NCBI GenBank assembly: GCA_037179515.1
Contig: JAXCGZ010009452.1
Location: 20,001 to 30,000, forward strand
From: Halocaridina rubra
Taxonomy: Eukaryota > Arthropoda > Malacostraca > Decapoda > Atyidae
Direction of reading: 5' to 3'
Length of the DNA stretch: 10,000 nt
Both the position numbers and the translations under genes were made by a program. Position 1 is the first letter of the stretch; each line of letters begins with the position of its first letter. This document shows positions 1-8,442 of the stretch, piece after piece. Under the pieces are notes generated by a model. That model was not told the origin of the DNA. It saw nothing but the letters and a program-made list of their open reading frames with translations, and did no database searches.

Positions 1-194
1 TTTTCTTGGTACGATACCTAAGGTCTATGAACCTCTTTAAGCATTCAACTTCAAGATCTGCTGTCTTTTTTCTTGTGTATCAATATCATTCATAACCATA
101 CTGACCAATCTTGTGCCTGAATATAATTTGCCAATGATAAGCCAATCAATGGTGGTTTGGTAGTAAGGGAAGGCACACTTTGTTGGGCTGATTA
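1..194. other. AT-rich flank, nothing recognised
   Basis: No open reading frame of note, no tRNA-like box pair and no tandem repeat is visible here. It is ordinary AT-rich DNA leading into the minisatellite that begins near 195. Confidence 0.6.
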
Positions 195-450
195 GTCCCA
201 GACCTTCCAATTTTGATTGTAAAATCCCCGACCTTCTGATCCGGGATGTAAAGTCAGACCTTCCAAATTTGGTTGTAAAGTCCCCGACCTTCTGATCCGG
301 GTTGTAAAGTCAGACCTCCCAATTTTGGCTGTAAAGTCCCCGACCTTCTGATCTGGCATGTAAAGTCAGACATTCCAATTTTGGTTGTAAAGTCCCCGAC
401 CTTCTGATCCGGGTTGTAAAGTCCCAGACCTGCTAATGTTGGTTGCAAAG
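195..450. repeat. 56-bp minisatellite (about 4.5 copies) with 28-bp substructure
   Basis: The motif GACCTTCCAA or a close variant recurs at 201, 257, 313, 369 and, degenerate, at 427, giving a 56-bp period with a final 58-bp step. Each unit has two related halves of about 28 bp. One half reads GACCTTCC followed by AATTTTGGTTGTAAAG, the other GACCTTCTGATCCGGG followed by TTGTAAAG. The original monomer was therefore probably 28 bp and later amplified as a dimer. A 64-codon minus-strand frame through it (254-448) is a by-product of the repeat. Confidence 0.9.
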
Positions 451-502
451 TGAGCAGCTCTTAGTCAGCATTAGTACAAATATGTTTTTTTGCAAAGCAG
501 TT

Positions 503-582
503 TTTCATTTGACTCTAATACTGTTTCATTTGACTCTAATACTGTTTCATTTGACTCTAATACTGTTTCATTTGACTCTAAT
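503..582. repeat. 21-bp minisatellite, about 3.8 copies
   Basis: Units of 21 bp start at 503, 524, 545 and 566. Each contains TTTCATTTGACTCTAATACT and G; the last stops after CTAAT. The copies are essentially identical, so the expansion is recent or homogenised. Because 21 is a multiple of three, both strands carry short frames with a 7-residue repeat, which is not evidence of a gene. Confidence 0.93.
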
Positions 583-848
583 AAGTGGTAAAAAATTATC
601 TTCAACTTTTGGGTTAGATGTGGCTGATCCTCAGTGTAAGAGATGGTTCTCGATGTGCAGGTCCACAAAGGCGATATATGAAGCATGAAGTTCTTTGCTA
701 CTGAAATAAGTTTTTAAATATTTCAAATCGTTTCTTCTATTCTCGCTGTAACAAACTCTTCCTTTGATAAAATTCTTGTGATCCGGTAATGGCTGCTCCA
801 GAAGGACTTTTTCAATTGATCAGTTATTTCAGCATTTGTAGATTCAAA
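583..848. other. Unique AT-rich spacer, nothing recognised
   Basis: This segment separates the 21-bp minisatellite from the triplet microsatellites. I see no A/B box pair, no repeat and no conserved coding signature. The short frames that enter it are repeat-driven and end within it. Confidence 0.55.
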
Positions 849-885
<37 letters not shown>

Positions 886-914
886 ATAATAATAATAATA
901 ATAATAAAAATAAC

Positions 915-964
<50 letters not shown>

Positions 965-974
965 TAATAATAAT
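849..974. repeat. (ACT)12 followed by interrupted (AAT)n microsatellite
   Basis: Twelve perfect ACT triplets run from 849 to 884. They pass directly into AAT triplets (885-974), broken by an A-rich interruption near 905-915 and a longer A-run at about 954-964. The triplet motif changes by one base (ACT to AAT, then to AGA after 975), which suggests a single microsatellite that spread by point changes followed by slippage. Confidence 0.95.
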
Positions 975-1490
975 AGAAGAAGAAGAAGAAGAAGAAGAAG
1001 AAGAAGAAGAAGAAGAAGAAGAAGAAGAAGAAGAAGAAGAAGAAGAAGAAGAAGAAGAAGAAGAAGGGGGAAAACCAAAAGAGAGGAACAAGAAAAAGAG
1101 GAAAATAAAAGGAAGAGTCAAAAAAGAAGAGAAGAAGAAGAAGAAGAAGAAGAAGAAGAAGAAGAAGAAGAAGAAGAAGAAGAAGAAGAAGAAGAAGAAG
1201 AAGGAGAGAAAAAGAAAGAGGAAAAGAAAAAGAGGAAAAATAAAAGAAGACGAAACAGAAAGGAAGAGGAAAAGGAAAGAAGAGGAAAAAGCAAAAGAAG
1301 AGGAAAAATAAAGAGGAAAAAGAAATAGAAGAGAAAAGGAAAAGAGAGAAAAAGCAAAAGAAGAGGGAAAATAAAAAAGAAGAAGAAGAAGAAGAAGGAA
1401 AGGAAGAGAGAAAATAAGAAAAGAAGAGGAAGAAGAAGAGAAAAAAGAAGAGGAAGAAGAAAAGAAGAGGAAAAGAAGAAGAAAAAAGAA

Positions 1491-1522
<32 letters not shown>

Positions 1523-1684
1523 AGAAGAGGAAAAAGAAAAAGGAGAGAAAAAGAAAAAGAAGAGGACAAAGAAAAGGAGGAAAAAACAAAAGAAGAGAGG
1601 AAAAAGAAAAAGAAGATGAAAAAGAAAAAGAGGAAAAAGAGAGAGAAAGAAGAAGAAGAAGAAGAAGAAGAAGAAGAAGAAGAA

Positions 1685-1731
<47 letters not shown>

Positions 1732-1807
1732 AGAAGAAGAAGAAGAAGAAGAAGAAGAAGAAGAAGAAGAAGAAGAAGAAGAAGAAGAAGAAGAAGAAGA
1801 AGAAGAA
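975..1807. repeat. Polypurine tract (about 830 bp) with GAA/TTC blocks
   Basis: The + strand is almost entirely A and G, with only scattered pyrimidines, for example near 1076, 1089, 1105 and 1118. Nearly pure GAA blocks lie at about 975-1066, 1131-1203, 1647-1707 and 1710-1807, joined by irregular A/G-rich DNA. Long GAA·TTC tracts and purine mirror repeats are known to form triplex (H-DNA) structures and to be unstable in length. The long frames across it encode only Glu/Lys/Arg runs on + and Leu/Ser/Phe runs on -, and are artefacts. Confidence 0.97.
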
Positions 1808-2657
<850 letters not shown>

Positions 2658-2704
2658 AATAAGCACATTACATATGTGAAAACATGAATCTTTTTTTTTT
2701 TTTT

Positions 2705-2776
2705 TACCCCGACCGGGACTCGAACCTAGGACTTATAATTACTAAGTCAAGGCGCTACCACTACACCACAGAAGGT
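2705..2776 (-). tRNA. tRNA-like head, minus copy 1 (probable pseudogene/SINE head)
   Basis: On minus this reads ACCTTCTG, then A box TGGTGTAGTGG, a 6-bp hairpin GACTTA/TAAGT(C), B box GGTTCGAGTCC, and a CGGGGTA end. The hairpin loop is GTAATTA here instead of the usual GTAATCA. A 15-base A-run (minus sense) follows the 3' end, the longest in the minus block. The acceptor halves pair for only about 5 bp, including two G·U pairs, and no clear variable loop exists. A working tRNA is therefore unlikely. Confidence 0.6.
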
Positions 2777-2979
2777 TAAAAGGAATCCAACCTTATAGCT
2801 TATATCTGCTATACTTAGGAATGAACGCATTCTAACTGAATGCCACTATGTTCATATTACAGATTCCCCAACCTCACTCGTGGCTTCATTTTAGCATTTA
2901 ATTCAATTCCCAATCTCATTCGGGCCATGAAATACAAATAGGCACATTACATATGTGAAAACATGAATCATTTTTTTTT

Positions 2980-3051
2980 TACCCCGACCGGGACTCGAAC
3001 CTAGGACTTATGATTACTAAGTCAAGGCGCTACCACTACACCCCAGAAGGT
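2980..3051 (-). tRNA. tRNA-like head, minus copy 2
   Basis: The B box and anticodon-like hairpin (loop GTAATCA) match the array consensus. One change lies just before the A box: the acceptor-side sequence is TTCTGGGG rather than TTCTGTGG, which alters the first T of the A box. The copy is followed on the minus strand by a 10-base A-run. Confidence 0.6.
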
Positions 3052-3080
3052 TAAAATGAATCCAACCTTATAGCTTATAT

Positions 3081-3302
3081 CTGCTATACTTAGGAATGAA
3101 CGCATTCTAACTGAATGCCACATGTTCATATTACAGATTCCCCAACCTCACTCGTGGCTTCCTTTTAGCATTTAATTCAATTCCCAATCTCTGCTATACT
3201 TAGGAATGAACGCATTCTAACTGAATGCCACTATGTTCATATTACAGATTCCCCAACCTCACTCGTGGCTTCATTTTAGCATTTAATTCAATTCCCAATC
3301 TC
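3081..3302 (-). repeat. Internal duplication of about 111 bp in body of unit 2
   Basis: The segment starting CTGCTATACT at 3081 is repeated from 3191, so the body is about 110 bp longer than in the short unit. The join reads CCCAATCT then CTGCTATACT; the parent sites are CCCAATCTCATT and TATATCTGCTATA, which share ATCT. That is short microhomology at the breakpoint. The first copy lacks one base near 3121. Confidence 0.9.
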
Positions 3303-3363
3303 ATTCGGGCCATGAAATACAAATAAGCACATTACATATGTGAAAACATGAATCATTTTTTTT

Positions 3364-3435
3364 TACCCCGACCGGGACTCGAACCTAGGACTTATGATTA
3401 CTAAGTCAAGGAACTACCACTACACCCCAGAAGGT
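3364..3435 (-). tRNA. tRNA-like head, minus copy 3
   Basis: The B box and hairpin are intact. The D-stem 3' side is changed: + strand GAACTACC replaces GCGCTACC, which removes most D-stem pairing. It shares the GGGG variant at the A-box start with copy 2 (CCCC at 3426-3429 on +), so the two are close relatives. Confidence 0.58.
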
Positions 3436-3464
3436 TAAAATGAATCCAACCTTATAGCTTATAT

Positions 3465-3686
3465 CTGATATACTTAGGAATGAACGCATTCTAACTGAAT
3501 ACCACTATGTTCATATTACAGATTCCCCAACCTCACTCGTGGCTTCATTTTAGCATTTAATTCAATTCCCAATCTCTGCTATACTTAGGAATGAACGCAT
3601 TCTAACTGAATGCCACTATGTTCATATTACAGATTCCCCAACCTCCTTCGTGGCTTCATTTTAGCATTTAATTCAATTCCCAATCT
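3465..3686 (-). repeat. Internal duplication of about 111 bp in body of unit 3
   Basis: CTGATATACT at 3465 is repeated as CTGCTATACT at 3576, an offset of 111 bp, with the same join CCCAATCT/CTGCTATACT seen in unit 2. The identical breakpoint shows that the long unit arose once and was then copied. Confidence 0.9.
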
Positions 3687-3748
3687 CATTCGGGCCATGA
3701 AATACAAATAAGCACATTACATATGTGAAAACATGAATCATCTTTTTT

Positions 3749-3820
3749 TACCCCAACCGGGACTCGAACCTAGGACTTATGATTACTAAGTCAAGGCGCT
3801 ACCACTACACTACAGAAGGT
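3749..3820 (-). tRNA. tRNA-like head, minus copy 4
   Basis: The A box, B box and hairpin match consensus. A single change (CCCCAACC on +) lies at the acceptor/T-stem junction. On the + strand it is preceded by CATCTTTTTTTA and ends CACTACACTACAG, two variants also present in copy 6 and absent elsewhere. They mark the 659-bp block duplication. Confidence 0.6.
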
Positions 3821-4133
3821 TAAAAGGAATCCAACCTTATAGCTTATATCTGCTATACTTAGGAATGAACGCATTCTAACTGAATGCCACTATGTTCACA
3901 TTACAGATTCCCCAACCTCACTCGTGGCTTCATTTTAGCATTTAATTCAATTCCCAATCTCTGCTATACTTAGGAATGAACGCATTCTAACTGAATGCCA
4001 CTATGTTCATATTACAGATTCCCCAACCTCACTCGTGGCTTCATTTTAGCATTTAATTCAATTCCCAATCTCATTCGGGCCATGAAATACAAATAAGCAC
4101 ATTGCATCTGTGAAAACATGAATCTTTTTTTTT

Positions 4134-4205
4134 TACCACGACAGGGACTCGAACCTAGGACTTATGATTACTAAGCCAAGGCGCTACCACTACACCACAG
4201 AAGGT
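4134..4205 (-). tRNA. tRNA-like head, minus copy 5
   Basis: Carries ACCACGACAGGG on + at the acceptor/T-stem side and CTAAGCC in the hairpin (GGCTTA on minus, giving a G·U pair with TAAGTC). Both variants are shared only with copy 7. The flanking GCATCTGTGAAAACATG is also a shared variant. Confidence 0.6.
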
Positions 4206-4407
4206 TAAAAGGAATCCAACCTTATAGCTTATATCTGCTATACTTAGGAATGAACGCATTCTAACTGAATGCCACTATGTTCATATTACAGATTCCCCAA
4301 CCTCCCTCGTGGCTTCATTTTAGCATTTAATTCAATTCCCAATCTCATTCGGGCCATGAAATACAAATAAGCACATTACATATGTGAAAACATGAATCAT
4401 CTTTTTT

Positions 4408-4479
4408 TACCCCGACCGGGACTCGAACCTAGGACTTATGATTACTAAGTCAAGGCGCTACCACTACACTACAGAAGGT
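4408..4479 (-). tRNA. tRNA-like head, minus copy 6
   Basis: Near-identical to copy 4 (offset 659 bp) but with the consensus CCCCGACC. It retains consensus B box and hairpin; the A box carries no change, and the CTACAG variant lies just 5' of it. Confidence 0.6.
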
Positions 4480-4792
4480 TAAAAGGAATCCAACCTTATA
4501 GCTTATATCTGCTATACTTAGGAATGAACGCATTCTAACTGAATGCCACTATGTTCACATTACAGATTCCCCAACCTCACTCGTGGCTTCATTTTAGCAT
4601 TTAATTCAATTCCCAATCTCTGCTATACTTAGGAATGAACGCATTCTAACTGAATGCCACTATGTTCATATTACAGATTCCCCAACCTCACTCGTGGCTT
4701 CATTTTAGCATTTAATTCAATTCCCAATCTCATTCGGGCCATGAAATACAAATAAGCACATTGCATCTGTGAAAACATGAATCTTTTTTTTT

Positions 4793-4864
4793 TACCACGA
4801 CAGGGACTCGAACCTAGGACTTATGATTACTAAGCCAAGGCACTACCACTACACCACAGAAGGT
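4793..4864 (-). tRNA. tRNA-like head, minus copy 7, last before the flip
   Basis: Near-identical to copy 5 (offset 659 bp), with one further change: CACTACC for CGCTACC in the D-stem. Its 5' end faces the first plus-strand head (4999) across 134 bp, so these two form a head-to-head pair. Confidence 0.6.
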
Positions 4865-4998
4865 TAAAAGGAATCCAACCTTATAGCTTATATCTGCTAT
4901 ACTTAGGAATGAACGCATTCTAACTGAATGCCACTATGTTCATATTACAGATTCTCCAACCTCACTCGTGGCTTCATTTTAGCATTGGATTCCTTTTA

Positions 4999-5070
4999 AC
5001 CTTCTGTGGTGTAGTGGTAGCGCCTTGACTTAGTAATCATAAGTCCTAGGTTCGAGTCCCGGTCGGGGTA
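4999..5070 (+). tRNA. tRNA-like head, plus copy 1 (consensus)
   Basis: A box TGGTGTAGTGG at 5007-5017 and B box GGTTCGAGTCC at 5049-5059 fit the Pol III type 2 promoter consensus. D-stem GTGT/GCGC pairs with wobbles. GACTTA/TAAGTC forms a perfect 6-bp hairpin with 7-nt loop GTAATCA, placing T in the U33 position and AAT where an anticodon would lie. However, a 3-nt linker precedes it and no variable loop follows. The T-stem CTAGG/CCCGG has one A-C mismatch. Acceptor ACCTT pairs with GGGGT using two G·U pairs, then two mismatches follow. The result is tRNA-derived but not orthodox. Confidence 0.6.
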
Positions 5071-5220
5071 AAATAAAATGATTCATGTTTTCACATTAAA
5101 TACCAAAATGAAGCCACGAGTGAGGTTGGGGAATCTGTAATATAAACATAGTGGCATTCAGTTAGAATGCGTTCATTCCTAGGTATAGCAGATATAAGCT
5201 ATAAGGTTGGATTCCTTCTA
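5071..5220 (+). repeat. First plus-strand body, with deletion of about 52 bp
   Basis: This body is short (unit step 222 bp instead of 274). At about 5096 TTTTCACA joins directly to TTAAATACC, removing the part that holds CATATGTAATGTGC through the GCCCGAATGAG motif. The unit lies next to the orientation switch, so the deletion may be linked to the rearrangement. Confidence 0.85.
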
Positions 5221-5292
5221 ACCTTCTGTGGTGTAGTGGTAGCGCCTTGACTTAGTAATCATAAGTCCTAGGTTCGAGTCCCGGTCGGGGTA
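5221..5292 (+). tRNA. tRNA-like head, plus copy 2
   Basis: Identical to the array consensus over all 72 positions. The upstream TTTT run is altered (CCTTCTAACC rather than CCTTTTAACC). An A-run follows, then T-rich sequence (about 5300-5306) not seen in other units. Confidence 0.6.
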
Positions 5293-5494
5293 AAAAAAAT
5301 TTTTTCATGTTTTCAAATATGTAATGTGCTTATTTGTATTTCATGGCCCGAATGAGATTGGGAATTGAATTAAATGCTAAAATGAAGCCACGAGTGAGGT
5401 TGGGGAATCTGTAATATGAACATAGTGGCATTCAGTTAGAATGCGTTCATTCTTAAGTATAGCAGATATAAGCTATAAGGTTGGATTCCTTTTA

Positions 5495-5566
5495 ACCTTC
5501 TGTGGTGTAGTGGTAGCGCCTTGACTTAGTGATCATAAGTCCTAGGTTCGAGTCCCGGTCGGGGTA
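5495..5566 (+). tRNA. tRNA-like head, plus copy 3
   Basis: One change from consensus, in the hairpin loop (GTGATCA instead of GTAATCA), which alters the putative anticodon position. Boxes A and B are intact. Downstream reads AAAATAAAATG instead of a pure A-run. Confidence 0.6.
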
Positions 5567-5768
5567 AAATAAAATGATTCATGTGTTCACATATGTAATG
5601 TGCTTATTTGTATTTCATGGCCCGAATGAGATTGGGAATTGAATTAAATGCTAAAATGAAGCCACGAGTGAGGTTGGGGAATCTGTAATATGAACATAGT
5701 GGCATTCAGTTAGAATGCGTTCATTCCTAAGTATAGCAGATATAAGCTAAAAGGTTGGATTCCTTTTA

Positions 5769-5840
5769 ACCTTCCGTGGTGTAGTGGTAGCGCCTTGACT
5801 TAGTAATCATAAGTCCTAGGTTCGTGTCCCGGTCGGGGTA
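5769..5840 (+). tRNA. tRNA-like head, plus copy 4, altered B box
   Basis: The B box is GGTTCGTGTCC: the nearly invariant A of the T-loop (tRNA position 58) is T. The acceptor side also has ACCTTCC. The B-box change would be expected to weaken TFIIIC binding. Confidence 0.58.
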
Positions 5841-6043
5841 AAAAAAAAATGATTCATGTTTTCACATATGTAATATGCTTATTTGTATTTCATGGCCCGA
5901 ATGAGATTGGGAATTGAATTAAATGCTAAAATGAAGCCACGAGTGAGGTTGGGGAATCTGTAATATGAACATAGTGGCATTCAGTTAGAATGCGTTCACT
6001 CCTAAGTATAGCAGATATAAGCTATAAGGTTGGATTCCATTTA

Positions 6044-6115
6044 ACCTTCTGTGGTGTAGTGGTAGCGCCTTGACTTAGCAATCATAAGTCCTAGGTTCGA
6101 GTCCCGGTCGGGGTA
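6044..6115 (+). tRNA. tRNA-like head, plus copy 5
   Basis: One change: hairpin loop GCAATCA, which removes the T at the U33-like position. The same change occurs in the head at 9679. Other boxes and stems match consensus. A T4 run at 6133-6136 lies 18-21 nt past the head. Confidence 0.6.
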
Positions 6116-6317
6116 AAAAAAAATGATTCATGTTTTCACATATGTAATGTGCTTATTTGTATTTCATGGCCCGAATGAGATTGGGAATTGAATTAAATGC
6201 TAAAATGAAGCCACGAGTGAGGTTGGGGAATATGTAATATGAACATAGTGGCATTCAGTTAGAATGCGTTCATTCCTAAGTATAGCAGATATAAGCTATA
6301 AGGTTGGATTCCTTTTA

Positions 6318-6389
6318 ACCTTCTGTGGTGTAGTGGTAGCGCCTTGACTTAGTAATCATAAGTCCTAGGTTCGAGTCCCGGTCGGGGTA
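6318..6389 (+). tRNA. tRNA-like head, plus copy 6 (consensus)
   Basis: Matches the 72-nt consensus throughout. Just upstream, TATAAG occurs at 6290-6295 and 6297-6302, that is 28 and 21 bp before the head. This is close to where TATA-like elements can assist Pol III initiation. Confidence 0.6.
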
Positions 6390-6591
6390 AAAAAAAATGA
6401 TTCATGTTTTCACATATGTAATGTGCTTATTTGTATTTCATGGCCCGAATGAGATTGGGAATTGAATTAAATTCTAAAATGAAGCCACGAGTGAGGTTGG
6501 GGAATCTGTAATATGAACATAGTGGCATTCAGTTAGAATTCGTTCATTCCTAAGTATAGCAGATATAAGCTATAATGTTGGATTCCTTTTA

Positions 6592-6663
6592 ACCTTCTGT
6601 GGTGTAGTGGTAGCGCCTTGACTTAGTAATCATAAGTCCTAGGTTCGACTCCCGGTCGGGGTA
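6592..6663 (+). tRNA. tRNA-like head, plus copy 7
   Basis: One change: B box GGTTCGACTCC, still within the consensus GGTTCRANTCC. The hairpin and A box are intact. Confidence 0.6.
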
Positions 6664-6865
6664 AAAAAAAATGATTCATGTTTTCACATATGTAATGTGC
6701 TTATTTGTATTTCATGGCCCGGATGAGATTGGGAATTGAATTAAATGCTAAAATGAAGCCACGAGTGAGGTTGGGGAATCTGTAATATGAACATAGTGGC
6801 ATTCAGTTAGAATGCGTTCATTCCTAAGTATAGCAGATATAAGCTACAAGGTTGGATTTCTTTTA

Positions 6866-6937
6866 ACCTTCTGTGGTGTAGTGGTAGTGCCTTGACTTAG
6901 TAATCATAAGTCCTAGGTTCGAGTCCCGGTCGGGGTA
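6866..6937 (+). tRNA. tRNA-like head, plus copy 8
   Basis: One change: GGTAGTGCC for GGTAGCGCC in the 3' D-stem, turning one pair to a weaker one. The same variant recurs at 8238. Confidence 0.6.
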
Positions 6938-7140
6938 AAAAAAAAATGATTCATATTTTCACAAATGTAATGTGCTTATTTGTATTTCATGGCCCGAATG
7001 AGATTGGGAATTGAATTAAATGCTAAAATGAAGCCACGAGTGAGGTTGGGTAATCTGTAATATGAACATAGTGGCATTCAGTTAGAATGCGTTCATTCCA
7101 AAGTTTAGCAGATATAAGCTATAAGGTTGGATTCCTTTTA

Positions 7141-7212
7141 ACCTTCTGTGGTGTAGTGGTAGCGCCTTGACTTAGTAATCATAAGTAATAGGTTCGAGTC
7201 CCGGTCGGGGTA
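7141..7212 (+). tRNA. tRNA-like head, plus copy 9
   Basis: CC to AA change just before the T-stem (AAGTAATAGG instead of AAGTCCTAGG). This damages the anticodon-like stem closing pair and the T-stem. The A and B boxes remain. Confidence 0.58.
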
Positions 7213-7414
7213 AAACAAAATGATTCATGTTTTCACATATGTAATGTGCTTTTTTGTATTTCATGGCCCGAATGAGATTGGGAATTGAATTACATGCTAA
7301 AATGAAGCCACGAGTGAGGTTGAGGAATCTGTAATATGAACATAGTGGCATTCAGTTAGAATGCGTTCATTCCTAAGTATAGCAGATATAAGTTATAAGG
7401 TTGGATTCCTTTTA

Positions 7415-7485
7415 ACCTTCTGTGGTGTAGTGGTAGCGCCTTGACTTAGTAATCATAAGTCTAGGTTCGAGTCCCCGTCGGGGTA
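7415..7485 (+). tRNA. tRNA-like head, plus copy 10, 71 nt
   Basis: One base is deleted (AAGTCTAGG) between the hairpin and T-stem, and GTCCCC replaces GTCCCG at the T-stem 3' side. It is the only plus-strand full head that is not 72 nt long. Confidence 0.58.
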
Positions 7486-7689
7486 AAAAAAAAAATGATT
7501 CAAGTTTTCACATATGTAATGTGCTTATTTGTATTTAATGGCCCGAATGAGATTGGGAATTGAATTAAATGCTAAAATGAAGCCACGAGTGAGGTTGGGG
7601 AATATGTAATATGAATATAGTGGCATTCAGTTAGAATGCATTCATTCCTAAGTATAGCAGATATAAGCTATAAGGTTGGATTCATTTTA

Positions 7690-7761
7690 ACCTTCTGTGG
7701 TGTAGTGGTAGCGCCTTGACTTAGTAATCATAAGTCCTAGGTTCGAGTCCCGGTCGGGGTA
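7690..7761 (+). tRNA. tRNA-like head, plus copy 11 (consensus)
   Basis: Matches the consensus over the head. Upstream reads TTCATTTTAACC rather than TTCCTTTTAACC, and the downstream A-run is broken by TATTATTC. Confidence 0.6.
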
Positions 7762-7963
7762 AAAAAATATTATTCATGTTTTCACATATGTAATGTGCTT
7801 ATTTGTATTTCATGGCCCGAATGAGATTGGGAATTGAATTAAATGCTAAAATGAAGCCACGAGTGAGGTTGGGGAATCTGTAATATGAATATAGTGGCAT
7901 TCAGTTAGAATGCGTTCATTCCTAAGTATAGCAGATATAAGCTATAAGGTTGGATTCCTTTTA

Positions 7964-8035
7964 ACCTTCTGTGGTGTAGTGGTAGCGCCTTGACTTAGTA
8001 ATCATAAGTCCTAGGTTCGAGTCCTGGTCGGGGTA
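7964..8035 (+). tRNA. tRNA-like head, plus copy 12
   Basis: One change: CCTGGTCGGGG for CCCGGTCGGGG at the T-stem 3' side. This restores a pair opposite the A in CTAGG, so the T-stem of this copy pairs better than the consensus. Confidence 0.6.
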
Positions 8036-8237
8036 AAAAAAAATGATTCATGTTTTCACATATGTAATGTGCTTATTTGTATTTCATGGCCCAAATGAGA
8101 TTGGGAATTGAATTAAATGCTAAAATGAAGCCACGAGTGAGGTTGGGGAATCTGTAATATGAACATAGTGGCATTCAGTTAGAATTCATTCATTCCTAAG
8201 TATAGCAGATATAAGCTATAAGGTTGGATTCCTTTTA

Positions 8238-8309
8238 ACCTTCTGTGGTGTAGTGGTAGTGCCTTGACTTAGTAATCATAAGTCCTAGTTTCGAGTCCCG
8301 GTCGGGGTA
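8238..8309 (+). tRNA. tRNA-like head, plus copy 13, beside TA tract
   Basis: Carries GGTAGTGCC and a B-box change (GTTTCGAGTCC). The B-box change is shared with the head at 9095, which shows common descent. The A-run after it is long (about 14) and then TGATTCAT leads straight into the TA tract, so the usual T4 run is missing. Confidence 0.58.
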
Positions 8310-8325
8310 AAAAAAAAAAAAATGA

Positions 8326-8328
<3 letters not shown>

Positions 8329-8398
<70 letters not shown>
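8329..8398. repeat. (AT)35 microsatellite
   Basis: A perfect alternating AT run of 70 bp. It sits between a plus-strand head (8238-8309) and a diverged minus-strand head (8443-8514), so it is at the centre of an inverted repeat and could extrude as the tip of a cruciform. Confidence 0.97.
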
Positions 8399-8401
<3 letters not shown>

Positions 8402-8442
8402 CAAAAAAGCACATTACCATATGTGAAAACCTTAATCATATT

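Larger units (their letters stand above)
3576..4893. repeat. 659-bp tandem block duplication within minus array
   Basis: Sequence at 3576-4234 recurs at about 4235-4893. Shared private variants support this: the T-run type CATCTTTTTTTA (3739 and 4398), CACTACACTACAG (3804 and 4463), TTCACATTACAG (3896 and 4555), and GCATCTGTG with ACCACGACAGGG (4104/4135 and 4763/4794). Each block contains one long and one short unit, so the unit of amplification here is a dimer. Confidence 0.85.

Noticed and set aside
254..448. 64-codon minus frame in the 56-bp minisatellite
   Set aside because: It is confined to the tandem repeat and has no protein-like features beyond the repeat's own translation.
443..688. 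81-codon plus frame and the 71-codon minus frame over the 21-bp repeat
   Set aside because: The frame stays open because the repeat unit is a multiple of three. The plus frame needs a TTG start, and neither flank looks coding.
4999..8309. CRISPR array
   Set aside because: The period is 275 bp with no short repeat/unique spacer alternation, spacers are not unique, and the context is eukaryotic.
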